Source: Bimastos eiseni
Lineage: Eukaryota; Annelida; Clitellata; Crassiclitellata; Lumbricidae
DNA: 64,000 bases
Reading direction: 5' to 3'
Assembly: GCA_959347315.1 (NCBI GenBank)
Contig: OY365813.1
Coordinates: 15,179,208-15,243,207, forward strand
The position numbers and the translations under genes were made by a program. The notes under the pieces were generated by a model. It was not told the DNA's origin and did not search any database. It was given only the letters and a program-made list of their open reading frames with translations. Each line of letters starts with the position of its first letter. Positions within the stretch are counted from its first letter, which is position 1. Below are positions 44,890 through 56,186 of this stretch, in pieces.

Positions 44890-47800
44890 TGTTCTCTCGT
44901 GTCTCAGGAGCTATGTCAAGCGTCGCTGATCTAATTGTAATGGCAAACATCGAACTCCTAAAGCGCCACTTGAAAGCCATTTGCAGGGCACCAGCTTATT
45001 CACAATCGCTGATCAAAGCTTCTAATATAATTTAATCATTCATATAGCGCCATCGGGTACTGGTGATCATACTGCGATTTGTCAGTTTGAAATGAAACGA
45101 AAATAAATATGATTATTATTAATAGTAGTCATGTGCACAGCATCGAACAGTGATTGTAAGTTTGAATGTTAGCGTCCTAAATACGTGGTGTTGTAAAGAG
45201 TAGGCTACATGTGCGCTCAGCCTCACTAGGCTGCAAGGAGGGGTTTGACAGAGCTACAGTATATGATGTACAATGCTGATTCAAAGACTGTAGCAGCATC
45301 AGGTCGCCATCCTTGCATGACTTGTGTCTATTAATAGCCATTGCAAGTTGTCATCATCATCATCATTAGAGCAACTTATTTAGCGCCGTACAGATTGAGA
45401 TTGCCTAAATGCACGATTACGTAAGGTCGTCGTGTAGGCGTTAACTCCGTAGACTGAGAAAATGAGAGGCGCTGCTGATAGAGGCGCATCATACATTTTT
45501 TTGTTATAGCCAACAGTCCATATGCCGCACAGTGTTGTTTAAAAAAATTAATTTTCATCAACCTCTATTCGATTTATTGTCCGCCTTCGTGCTCTTCAGG
45601 TACAGCGCGACTCTTGAAAGGACGGAATTCTCGAGTTTGTCCGTCGACAGATCGTGAACACTGCTCTGGTCTTAAATATCCGATGCAAAACTACAGAATA
45701 TCCTAACTTTATTGGTTTTGGCCATCATTATAGGTAGTTAGAACTACGATTTATTTGAAACTTTTGTTTAAAATTATTGCTTTTGGCATGAATTCAAAGC
45801 ACATGGTTTTCTTCCTGTTCCATACAGAACATGACAAAAGCCATACTTATATAATGCTTCCCCATTAGGTGGGATCTTATCATGCACTAAAGAAGGTATT
45901 GATAAAGCCTAGTAAAATCCTAAGTAAAGCCAAATGCCTAAGTTATCTGGAATAATTCTTCCCAACAGCCTGAGATATTGCTAAAATACCCGACGCCAAC
46001 CCCGCTTCTCCATTCTACACAAACCCAGGCATGGAGGAATGGAGGTAGAGGTTGGCGAAGGACACCTTCGCCAACCTCTACCTCCATTCCATTGAGACCT
46101 AGACCACACAAGTGACACAGCGATATACTACAACCCAAAGGTAACTTTCACTTAATGCCCAAAGTCTTGTACGCAAATATTATTTAGAAGACTATTTTAC
46201 AATTTAGACTCAATTTATTATCCATTATTACTCAGGTTAGCATTGATGTACTTTTGTAAAATTCATCATTAACAGTTAATCGAGTGTATTATATATCAGA
46301 ACAGTCGAAACATCGAATTATTTTGTCTGAAATTTGCCACGCTTTGCAATTGTATTTTGACAACGCGTCTATTTTTCTAATTCACATTGAAAGTAAGGAG
46401 CGGCAGACTGGAATATAATATTATATGTTTTCATATGTTTAAATATTTTATAAAGAGAAAGATATATATTTCGCAAAGCTGGTTCGGTCGTGTGCTCCAG
46501 TAAGGGGTTTTATCTGGAAGAGGTGCTTTATAAATGCTAGAACAGGGCCAACAATTACAGTATATACATGAATATGTGCAAACCATATATAGGCCTATGT
46601 AATATAGCCTATATATATGCAGAGACATATTATATAATATTCTAAGTAACCAATATTTAGGGCAGCAAGTCTGTCTAAATTTCCACACCGTTAACTGACT
46701 ACATAATAGGCGTAGCAGTAGAGACAGAGAAACATAGAGCGAAATAGTTATATGAACGTCCAGAGGTCACTCACCATTGACACATCTCTGCCACTGTTGA
46801 TACTCCGACGAGACCAGTCTCAATCTGGGAATAGGAGGAGGGCGACGCTAATCATCTATCCTATAACAGGGCGTCGTTAAACAGCACCTATATGTAACCA
46901 ACGTTGGACACAATTGGGGCCTATAAAGAAAGAGACAATGGCGAAGAGAGAAATAGAGAGACAGCCGAATATGGACATCTCTATGAATCAGGGTACATTG
47001 CTTACTAACGCATCCGTCGACAATTATTCTGCATATATTTTTAGCGTAGATCTTGAATATATGATGCCGAAGATGAAACGATCGACTAGATGGCAGTACT
47101 GTTGGTGTCTGAGAGAATTTGTTTGTTTCATATGTCTTGTGCTTATTATTCAGAATATGACTGCATAATCAATACGCTTTTCACCAAGTATACGAAGGCG
47201 TTAGTTAGTCAAGCTGAACGAGTAACAAACGGTATCAATGGCCTCAACAAGAATGGTCGACCTAAACAATAAATATGACGAAGAGATGCGAGGGAGCCAC
47301 ACTACGAGGAACTTCTCTTCACCTGAGTTTTGGTATGCTGTCCAGGTCTTTGTCATGGTTGGTGTAGCGAGTAGAATTTTAATGGCGCCTAGACTGAGTT
47401 GCGTCTTTCTACCATAAACAGAAAGTAGACTCAGAAGGCCTATCAGCCTTTATAGCACAGGATACAGTGACCCTCTTAAGAGTTGGCACAGGTAGAAAAC
47501 TGCTGCTGTTTCTGCTAACAAATAAACCGTTAATTTTCTAGTTCGTGTTCTCTTGGTGAGTCTAAAAATCGATGCATAATTTCGAAATGAAGTTTCAATT
47601 TGTTGATCTTAGAAAATAAAAAAAGAAGCTTTTACTGCAAATGTCACATTAAAAGATTGACATTTTGTCGCATTGTAGTATACAGGCTTTCGTACTTCCT
47701 CCAATATTTTTTTATTGTTGTTTCGTGGTCATTATTGTAGTCGCAACGAGTATCAATGAATTATTATCTTGTTCCTCATAAAAATCGTGACAATTAATTG

Positions 47801-49440
47801 CAAACTCAAGGCTTAGGAGTTCGTTCACGACCTGCATGAGGGATACTTTTCCTTTAAGTCTCTATCAACTAACTCGCCTCTTTTTTCACATTTTTCTTAA
47901 TTATATTTTTGACTCTAATCTAACTAACGATCTTTTCGTTGTTCCAGAATTCTATATCATCGTTGTCCAGCTGTTTATCGGTTTATGTAACCGGAAACAA
48001 ACGCTTGATGATGGATGTCCTAAGCATCATAATGTTATTTGTCTGTCCGTTCAGCTTATAAAGTCTCGCATGTCATTTTGTTCTCTACTTAAGGCTTTAG
48101 CTTCTTTTTGCAAATTCTTCATCCACCATAAATTGTTTCAATAAATCATCATATTAAAATGTAGTCCGTTCAAATGCAATCAGTCACTGTTCTATGTAAG
48201 CTGCATGCATGTGCCATGGAGCCAGCACAACAAATTTTTTATACCTGCTCACACATTTTTCCGCAATAATATTGTATTTGAATTTTCTCATGCATAAATA
48301 ACGAACCCAGATTTATTTTTATGAATGTACGTAACTCGACTCTCCTAGACGGCTGAGGCCTACCAATTACAACAGAGACTTTGGTTCCTTGGTTGATGCG
48401 TCCCCTTATTTTTCTTTAGACAAGGAATATTTCCTAGGTTATCAGAACTTATCACCATAGACTTTTAGATATGGTCTTATTTTAGATTGCATCACATTCA
48501 GCTCGGACCTGCGCACAAATTGTGACCAATTTATAAAATGTTGAACTCAAAAAATTTCTTGTGCACACTATCAACAAACAATCAGCAAAATACAAATAGA
48601 GCCTATATAAATCAACTAGCGCTGCAAATTCCGAAACGAATGGCATGAAAGTAGTAACGCATTCTAAGTGTTCGCAAAATTGTTTGGTCAGCATCTTGTA
48701 AGTCTACTTGGCGAATCGTACCAACCGTCTAGAGTCTATGCCTATGTGTCAACACGACCACAAGCCAGGACGAAAGCAGAAAACCACGCCAATGGAAGCA
48801 ATTCCAATTGCATTTTTGTCGTTAAATTATTTAAACCAGCACGTGCAGAATGATTAAGTGTTCACTTGCCAATCGCTCGCGATTCATTCCAAGATCATCA
48901 TCATCATGGTCCATAGATCAAAGACCCGTAGGTGTCCAATGCAATCTTGCTCTCTGCTTCCAAAGATCAAGGCCGCTGCATGTTCCACGGGTCGAAAACC
49001 ATTCGATGTTTACTGCAACCTTGGTTTCCGTTTCCAGGGCGTTTTCTGCTTCCAGATATCCAGGTTGGTGCCTTGTTCATGTTTCGAATGCCCGTTAGTG
49101 TCTGGCCTTGAATCCCGTTTCTAGAGCTTTCAGCCTTGCGCTGCTTCTGTCCTCTGTTTCCTGAGCTCCAGGCTGCTGATCCATGGGTCGGAGATTAGTT
49201 GGTGTTCATGAAACCTGGATTCCCGTTTCCATAGTTTTCAGCTGCTTCTGTCTTTGCATTTGATTTCATGCGTCGATTTATTTATAAACGGAGTATCTGC
49301 ACCCATCAGCAAGCACGCGATATAGGGTTATAAGGATACAACGTATTTCTACGTTAGATAAGGTTAACGTAGTTACAATACGTTCAACGTTAACGTAGTT
49401 TTATGACGTTGAACTTATTCTACTCCAATAACAACAGATT
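44890..49440. other. 3' flank of copy B and spacer, no gene seen
   Basis: Up to 46.89 kb it duplicates the T1 flank. 46060-46090 holds a short inverted repeat around GGTAGAGGTTGGCGAAGG/CCTTCGCCAACCTCTACC. 46.9-48.8 kb is AT-rich without recognisable coding. 48.89-49.26 kb is made of loosely repeated GTTTCCAGGGCTTTC/CTGCTTCTG-like words. 49.34-49.42 kb repeats AACGTTAACGTAG. Confidence 0.5.
46035..46095. repeat. Perfect inverted repeat around GGCGAAGG
   Basis: GGAATGGAGGTAGAGGTTGG + CGAAGG is followed after two bases by its reverse complement, CCTTCGCCAACCTCTACCTC + CATTCC, so the strand can form a strong hairpin with a 26-bp stem. The parallel place in the T1 flank (31.6 kb) has only one arm. 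Confidence 0.8.
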
Positions 49441-51108
49441 AATATGAAATAGTAAAGCCATGTTTGCAATTGGCAACCGATAAAATGTTCCAACAACAAA
49501 TTCGAGCTTCAAATGCAATATGCTTTTTTAGTTGTGCCATATCATATTGCATATTCATATTGTTTTCATTGTCGACAGAAATTTCAGAGCCCCTCTAGGC
49601 AGAGAACTTCCGGGACCTTAGCTAGAACAGTTACAGTCCTCACGAACCTCGTTGATGGATGTGAGCGTGCTCAAGAGTAAAACATGTTACAAGTACATAT
49701 AGGCCTAACGAAATATTCAGATGCTTGAAGTTTAAGCTTTTGAATACCAGTAATAATACATTTAATAAAGCATAAGTTGTAAACTCTCTTTAACTAATTA
49801 TGCAATTTTTCATAAGTTGATTGCGAGTTTGGCCCAGGCCTCTAATCAATGGGCCCCTTGGCATTTGCCTTCTGCCTTCTCTCTGCATGTTTGCAAAAGA
49901 CGTAGGGGAACGAACGAAGATCGTCATTGAGTTCCAAAATTAATATGATATCTAGACTAGATTATATCATTATTATACAATAAAGCAATATATATATAAG
50001 GCCTAAATTCATGACCGATTGTTAGTGCAAAGGTCAGGACATTCACCAGGACTGGCAAAAACCGAGGCTTTTCAAGAAAGCTTTTAGTGCTTATAGGTAT
50101 TTTGGTTTATAGGTTATTATTATACGCACAATCCCATAAAATAACGACCCAGAGCATCCCATACAGCCTTCTTCTTCGTCATCGGTCTTCCTGCAGCCAC
50201 ATGGTTTATGGTTATGTGCACTGCATAATGAATACATTACAGCTTACAAAGCAACAAGCATTATTTTAATTAGCTAAAACATAATTAATCTAAATAAAGA
50301 AGTTTAAACTTGACTTTGAGGTTTGGTTTTGACAAAAACGTAGGAGTTTACTTCAAATACTATAGCCTAGCCAAGCACGAGGTGTCAAAGGTGAAGAGAA
50401 GGGTAACTCCCAAGGTTGAATCAGTATAATTAAGTACGTTGAGCCGAGTGTCCGATTGAAATTCTAATTCTGTGAAATCAATTAGACGCAGTCTGCTGGC
50501 TGTATGTTAATGATATCCGAGACGGGCAGAGGCCAATCTTACACTGTGAAATTCGAAGTAACTCTAATCTGTCACGATTTTCTGAAAGCAATCAATCATA
50601 TTCCTTGTTTTTGACGAGCAGATGACCTACATGTAAATGCGTAATTCACCAATTTTCTAGGCACTGATATACTTGAAATGTTTGGTGCTTGAAGTGCAAT
50701 TTTTAGCACTACAAACAGCAGAGTGTACAACCGACGGCGATCATAATATCATTGAATTGTAATAATTTAATATATAGTTAACATCCTGACTATTATTATT
50801 TCCTACACTTAAATGCTATTGTTTCAGTTGACAAATACAAGTTATCTGAGGTAGCAAACAATGCAATAAAAGCTCTTTGTTAAAATGCAACGCCCTTGAG
50901 CGGTTCTTAACAGACGCCAAATTGAGTGTTTGATACATTATACTCACACAATGCTTGCATTGCTACAATTCACCTGTTATCTCCTCGCTTATTAACTATA
51001 GGCCTACATATTGAATTTCAATGCTATGTATGATGCATATAAACAATCAATATGTGTTTATATTCTTGGTTGCTTTGTGATCATTTTTATCAGATATCAG
51101 CAAAAAAA

Positions 51109-51163
51109 ATGTTGCTACTCGTATGTGCTGTTTTGGTCGGCAACATCAACCTTGCGCTCACAG
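51109..51163 (+). CDS. Copy C exon: signal peptide, intact
   Basis: ATG at 51109, 55 bases to donor CTCACAG|gtcagt, phase 1. MLLLVCAVLVGNINLAL is a normal short signal peptide (hydrophobic core, small residues at the end). It joins Ig1 to give the sequence TGITTTPG. The start was chosen because it is the only ATG in frame and is conserved with copy B. Confidence 0.75.
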
Positions 51164-51485
51164 GTCAGTCTGAAATTGATCAAAACTGTAACATGGTTAC
51201 TATTGTGATACATAATTATTGGTTGAGAGAAAGTAAGTAAATGACTGTGATTAAATAGCAGCACTTTATGTGTTTTAGATACAAAGCAGGCCTCCGTGAT
51301 TTCAAATTATTGTTTGACTTAAATCTTCAATAATTTTCGAAGCAATTAAAGCAGGTCATATAATGTAAGCCTACTGTTTGCCAAACGTGCGTCTACACGT
51401 TTAACCGTAACCTACTACGAAATCCAACGATAACTACCTTGTGCTTGCCTAACGGTCTCCGTGTAGCAGCTCTGTTTGATTGAAG

Positions 51486-51758
51486 GAATTACCACAACGC
51501 CTGGAATGCAAAGAACAGCTATTGGAGAAACAGCTACATTCCAGTGGTCTGTGACTGAGTCTATATCAAATTATTCCGTCTACAATTTAAACTCAGGGAC
51601 ATTGAGTGTCAATGCTAATTATATACTAGACAGCAAAACTGGAGTGATTACCCTCATCATTAGGAATATCAAACTGTCTGATGCTGGCAACTATTCATTG
51701 TCAGTGACCATGGGAACATCAACACAAACCGATGCAGGTACTCTGCTCTTCGTCTATG
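51486..51758 (+). CDS. Copy C exon: Ig-like domain 1, intact
   Basis: Acceptor gattgaag|GAATTA, donor CTATG|gtaagt, 273 bases, phase 1 at both ends. It differs from copy B by only about ten bases (for example NLNSGTLSV, GVITLIIRNIKLSDAGN). It lacks both core cysteines, like B. Confidence 0.85.
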
Positions 51759-51934
51759 GTAAGTGGCCATTGTCGTAATTCTTTATGCACTAATGTACAT
51801 AATTATGCATTATGATGAGTATTATATATATATTTTTCCCCGATGTTCATAGGCTCTCGCAGGGACTTGAACACTACTTAAGAGCACTAGAAAACAGTTC
51901 GCAACGGTATCCCTTCGTCGTTTACGAAATACGG

Positions 51935-52500
51935 ATCTAGAACAATTACCCTCCGGATAATTACCTCTCGGTCAATTACCCCCGGACAATTACCCCCGAT
52001 GCAAATAACCCCAGGACAATAACTTCCCGAATAGTATAAGGGTGAGACGCGACATGCATACATACATAAATGTTTACATACACACATACATATACATACA
52101 TACATGCATGCATGCATACGTATATGCATACATACATACTTAAATACATATATACATACATGCCGACATACATACATAAATGCATGCATACATGTATGCA
52201 TACATGTATGTATGTGTGTATGTATGTATGTATGTATGTATGTATGCATGTAGGTGTTTATGTATGTATTTATGCATGTTTGTATGTATATATAAAAATA
52301 TACATATATATATGTATGCATGTATGTATGCATGCATACATGTACGTACTTATGTATGTTATTATGTATGTATGTTTGTTTGTCGTGTCCAACCCTTATA
52401 CTATTCGGGGGCTTATTGTCCGGGGGTTATTTGCATCGGGGGTAAATGTCCGGGAGTAATTTGTACGGGGGGGGGGGTAATTGTATTGGGGTAATCGTCA
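51935..52500. mobile_element. Foldback element with G-rich inverted repeats and (ATGT)n core
   Basis: About 100-base terminal inverted repeats (51935-52050 and 52385-52500) share CCCTTATACTATTCGGG, TTATTGTCC, GGGGTTATTTGCATCGGGGG and TAATTGTCCGGG-type units in inverted order. The centre is (ACAT)n passing into (ATGT)n at about 52200, so the whole 560 bases can fold on itself. No coding. It lies in the intron of copy C. Confidence 0.75.
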
Positions 52501-52519
52501 TGTTACCCGAATGACTATG

Positions 52520-52580
52520 ATTATTCTTATTATTTCTACTATTATTATCATCACCATCATTATATCTTCGTCCAATTTAA

Positions 52581-52661
<81 letters not shown>

Positions 52662-52795
52662 TTGGCAACAGCATCATCATCCTTATTATCATCATCATTA
52701 TGATTTTCGTCGTCATCATCATTATTGTTGTTGTTGTCGTCGTCATTGTCATCGTCATCGACATCGTCATAATCATCATTATCATCAGCGCATAA
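52520..52795. repeat. Compound microsatellite (ATT)n(TAG)n(ATC)n
   Basis: Consecutive trinucleotide runs give spurious poly-Ile/poly-Ser and poly-Met/Leu frames on both strands. Confidence 0.95.
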
Positions 52796-52824
52796 TCAAT
52801 GTTGTAATTACGGATACAATGCTG

Positions 52825-53270
52825 AGGTTGTACAAATCACTCGTTAGGCCTCAGTTGGGATACGCATCCAGGTTTTTAGTTCATTTCTGAAACAAGACAT
52901 AGAGAAGCTTGAGACAGAAGAGCTACAAAAATGATCTGGGGATACAGAAATTTGAGTTACGAAGAAAGGTTGAATAAGTGCGGATTAACAGCATTGAAGA
53001 TAAGGAGGAACAGAGGACATCAGATTGAAGCATACAAGATTACTACTGGAAAGAAGGCGATGCAGTCGGAGAGGTTATTTCAATTTGCACCATACAAAGC
53101 AACTAGAGGACACAGGTATAAACTGTTTAAGCGACCGAGAGGAGAATTAGGGCAGAAATTCTTAAGTTGAAGAGTTGTGGACTTGTGAAATGGTTTGGAG
53201 GATAGTACTGTCGAAGTTGGCTCTATCACGGATTTTAAGAGGAAACTTGGAAAATTGGGCTATTAATCAA
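52825..53270 (+). pseudogene. LINE fragment: Jockey/CR1-type RT C-terminus
   Basis: It reads LYKSLVRPQLGYAS, then KMIWGYRNLSYEERLNKCGL, RGHQIEAYKITTGKKAMQ, FAPYKATRGHRYKLFKRP and after a stop RVVDL-like and ITDFKRKLG. This is the usual order in LINE ORF2 C-termini (LVRPxLEY, LSYEERL, RGDxIExYK, TRGHxxKL). At least two frame breaks. It may originally extend further upstream into the microsatellite. Confidence 0.85.
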
Positions 53271-54015
53271 GGCCAGAACAAATTGCAGTTTTTAACACAG
53301 AATGATCGTCTTCTAAACTACGTAAAAGCCTGTCATATTATGATAATTTATGTTATGCTATTACAAACTTGTCCCATCTCTCTGTGGCCATTATCTTGGT
53401 TTTCTTTATGTTGAGATATACACCGTGTCTCAAAATAAACCAACAAAATTGATTTTGTCAGAACTTCGTCAAATTTTCACAAATTTTAATAACTTTTGGT
53501 AGGTAGAAGGCATAATTGCTGAAGTCTTATGCTATATATACATTTTCCACTTCACCTGACAACATCACCGCACTACCTTGTTAAACACAGATGTGACCAT
53601 TTTTATATAGCGCTTAAATTTTATTAATAATAATTATTAATAATAACGCAGAATTATAAAGCGCCGTAAACGCGGCTCTAACCACTACAAGGAAGCCGTA
53701 CAACCTAAAACGAAAGTCAGCAGTAAAATAAGCCTTGGAAAACAGAAACTCTTTCAATTTAGTTTTAAATGAGTCTACTGAGTCGGCCAATCTAATGGTA
53801 GATCGTTCCAACTACGCGGACCAGCGGCCGAGAAGGCAGCTCTGCCTTACTCCTTTCCCAATCTTGATACTATCCGTCACAACATATACTGTTCTGACTA
53901 CCGCCTCTTGATCTTCATACAGATTATTAGCCGTATTATTAGATACGAATGAATTCCCATCTCTTTTAATATTTTCCACATAATTATTTGGCTCATTCAG
54001 TCAAATGCATTGGTT
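53271..54015. other. Intron of copy C between LINE and mitochondrial insert
   Basis: No gene seen. 53600-53870 contains a dispersed repeat (GAATTATAAAGCGCCGTAAA and AGGAAGCCGTACAACCTAAA) with a relative at about 61310-61560. Confidence 0.5.
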
Positions 54016-54017
54016 AT

Positions 54018-54202
54018 GGTCTTATCCGAACTCATGTCGTCATTTCATTAAGAATCCATCTTAGAATTGAGGCTATAATAAGACAGATGGTTCCATGGTT
54101 GTGAAATCATCTAGCAAGTCCGATTGCTAAGGTAAAGGCTCCTATAGAGGAAGTTAAAGGTCATGGGCTATATTCAACAAGGTGAAATGGTTGACGAATC
54201 AT
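54018..54202 (-). pseudogene. cox3: cox3 5' fragment (mitochondrial)
   Basis: From ATG (54202-54200) it reads MIRQPFHLVEYSPWPL, TSSMGAFTLAIGLASWFHNH, then GTICLIMASILSW and NEMTTW, the conserved start of cytochrome c oxidase subunit III. Similarity fades near 54018, after about 60 residues of some 260, so only the 5' end was captured. Confidence 0.85.
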
Positions 54203-54264
54203 TTATGTTTTTTATTCGGATAATCTTTTTACTTGGAAGGTAAATGTACTTGATATACTAAAAG
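54203..54264 (-). tRNA. trnG: mitochondrial tRNA-Gly (UCC)
   Basis: In reverse complement the anticodon arm TTTAC/CTTCCAA/GTAAA gives anticodon TCC. It lies directly upstream of cox3, as in annelids. The ends are approximate because the acceptor stem pairs poorly. Confidence 0.65.
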
Positions 54265-54266
54265 CA

Positions 54267-54328
54267 TACAAGAGGGTATAACCCGTTTTTAAATTTACAG
54301 TTTAATGTCTAGTCTCGATCATCTCGTA
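54267..54328 (-). tRNA. trnY: mitochondrial tRNA-Tyr (GUA)
   Basis: In reverse complement the acceptor TACGAGA pairs with TCTTGTA (one G-T pair), the anticodon arm TTAAA/CTGTAAA/TTTAA gives GTA, and the T stem is GGGT/ACCC. Order Y-G-cox3 is as in annelids. Confidence 0.8.
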
Positions 54329-54413
54329 ATAGTCATTTTCAGGAATTATCTATAGATAGAGTGTTATATTTTGTAGAAGATAGGAACAAGTGGGATTCAG
54401 ATCATCAGAAAGT

Positions 54414-54985
54414 ATATAAAAAAACTTATTGCTTTATCAACCCTAAGTCATCTCGGTATAATAATAGCGGCTATAGGCCTGGGTATAGTTCATTTAGCCT
54501 TTTTCCATATGGTAACACATGCCCTATTTAAAGCACTTCTTTTTGTTTGTGCTGGGAGATTTATTCACAGTCACATACACAGTCAAGATTTACGATGAAT
54601 GGGTAATTTATCTAGGCAAATGCCCACCGCTTCATCATGTCTTCTCCTGGCTAATTTAGCTCTATGCGGGTTTCCTTTTACATCTGGATTTTATTCAAAA
54701 GATATAATTGTAGAAGCGTCTATATTTTACCATCACAACTTATTAATAGTGATGTTAATGCTGCTAGCTGTTGGACTAACATCATTCTATTCAATTCGAT
54801 TTAGATTATGTGTAATCTGAGGAACTAACAACTGCGGTCCCCACATTTATTTAGAGGAACAAATTCTCTAACGTCCCCCATATTAACATTAGCATCAATA
54901 TCAGTTATCTCTGGAGCTGCTATTATGTGAGTTACTCCCATGAAGCAAGAAATAATGGTTATTCCTATGTACAACAAAAAGTGAT
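54414..54985 (+). pseudogene. nad5: nad5 internal/3' fragment (mitochondrial)
   Basis: It reads KKLIALSTLSHLG, HLAFFHMVTHALFKALLFVC, AGSFIHSHMHSQDLRWMGNL and FTSGFYSKDMIVEAS under the mitochondrial code. This is the conserved central proton-channel part of NADH dehydrogenase 5. The frame shifts after about 54840. Both ends are artificial junctions: left to the inverted trnY block, right to trnS2. Confidence 0.85.
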
Positions 54986-54989
54986 AAGT

Positions 54990-55071
54990 GAGGAAACTCA
55001 GTAGCGGTTTGATGTTTTGGAAACACTGGACCTTGAACGTCCATCTAAGATGTTCGACTCATCTTCAAATT
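54990..55071 (+). tRNA. trnS2: mitochondrial tRNA-Ser (UGA), 5' end damaged
   Basis: Anticodon arm TGGAC/CTTGAAC/GTCCA gives TGA, D stem GTTT/AAAC and T stem AGATG/CATCT are present. The acceptor stem does not pair, so the rearrangement junction with nad5 probably cuts its 5' end. Confidence 0.6.
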
Positions 55072-55072
55072 C

Positions 55073-55136
55073 AACAAGATGGCAGAATAGTGCCACAGGT
55101 TTAAACCCTGTTCATGAGAAAGTATCTCTCTTGTTA
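55073..55136 (+). tRNA. trnL2: mitochondrial tRNA-Leu (UAA)
   Basis: Acceptor AACAAGA pairs with TCTTGTT, and the anticodon arm ACAGG/TTTAAAC/CCTGT gives TAA. Directly followed by nad1, as in annelids. Confidence 0.85.
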
Positions 55137-55137
55137 C

Positions 55138-56103
55138 ATGAATATTCCTTTTTTTACATCGATTTTGATAAGAGCAATCTTAGCGTTGCTAGCCATAGCA
55201 TTTTATACTTTAATGGAGCGAAAATTCCTTGGATACTTCCATCTACGAAAGGGACCCAACAAAGTTGGAATTATGGGCCTACCTCAACCATTTGCTGATG
55301 CAATCAAATTATTTGTTAAAGAGCAAACTAATCGTACCCCTTCGAACCAAATACCTTTTCTAGTTGCCCCAACAATAGGCCTAGTTCTAGCTTTGATAAT
55401 ATGAATAATTTATCCTCACTCTCATCAATCATTCTTCTTTCAATTTAGAATTCTATACTTTCTTTGTGTTTCAAGAATAAACGTATATACTACCTTTCTG
55501 GCCGGATGAAGCTCAAATTCAAAGTATGCTTTATTGGGAGCTTTGCGAGGCGTTGCACAAACCATTTCATATGAAGTAAGTATGTCACTTATTCTACTCA
55601 GTGCTCTAATCATACTAACAACTATAGACTTTACAAAAATATCTATATTAACGTCAATTAGATTAATGTTTATACCATTAGTTACAATCTGATTTATTAC
55701 CAACCTTGCAGAAACCAATCGTACACCATTCGATTTTGCTGAAGGTGAATCAGAATTAGTCTCAAGTTTCAACGTAGAATATAGAAGAGGTTTATTCGCC
55801 CTAATCTTTATAGCTGAATATGCCAATATTTTAGTTATGAGCTTATTTACAAGACTAATTTTTTTCAGAGCACTACTTCCCATAATCAGAGACATTATTC
55901 TAATTATAGAAACCATAGCCCTAGCTACACTATTTGTCTGAGTCCGAGCCACATTTCCCCGTATACGTTACGACCACCTAATAAATTTAACATGAAAAAG
56001 ATTCCTTCCTATATCTTTAGCCCTTCTTATCTTAAGTATGCCTCTAGTGATAATAATTTGATACAGCGCCGGATGAACGGATAACTCTGTTGACGTTAAA
56101 TAA
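55138..56103 (+). CDS. nad1: nad1, complete open frame under mitochondrial code
   Basis: ATG 55138 to TAA 56103, 321 residues, the normal length for NADH dehydrogenase 1. It holds [65 protein letters not shown]-like (SSFNVEYSSG here) and ATFPRMRYD. No lesion under the mitochondrial code, but it has many TGA codons and cannot be translated in the nucleus. The intact frame suggests that the insertion is young. Confidence 0.9.
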
Positions 56104-56123
56104 GGAATATATTCCCTGTATCT

Positions 56124-56185
56124 AACTAGAGAGCTTGTAAATAGCACTTGACTTTTAATCAAGAGATAATAAATTATTTCTAGTT
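56124..56185 (+). tRNA. trnK: mitochondrial tRNA-Lys (UUU)
   Basis: Acceptor AACTAGA pairs with TCTAGTT, and the anticodon arm CTTGA/CTTTTAA/TCAAG gives TTT. Only 20 bases separate it from nad1, so the trnI expected here in annelids is missing. Confidence 0.9.
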
Positions 56186-56186
56186 A

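Noticed and set aside
47836..48144. Hydrophobic 102-codon frame
   Set aside because: AT-rich chance frame; the opposite strand is broken and no family is recognised.
51887..52795. Met/Tyr/His-rich and Ile/Ser-rich open frames on both strands
   Set aside because: They come from the (ATGT)n core of the foldback element and from (ATT)n(TAG)n(ATC)n repeats.
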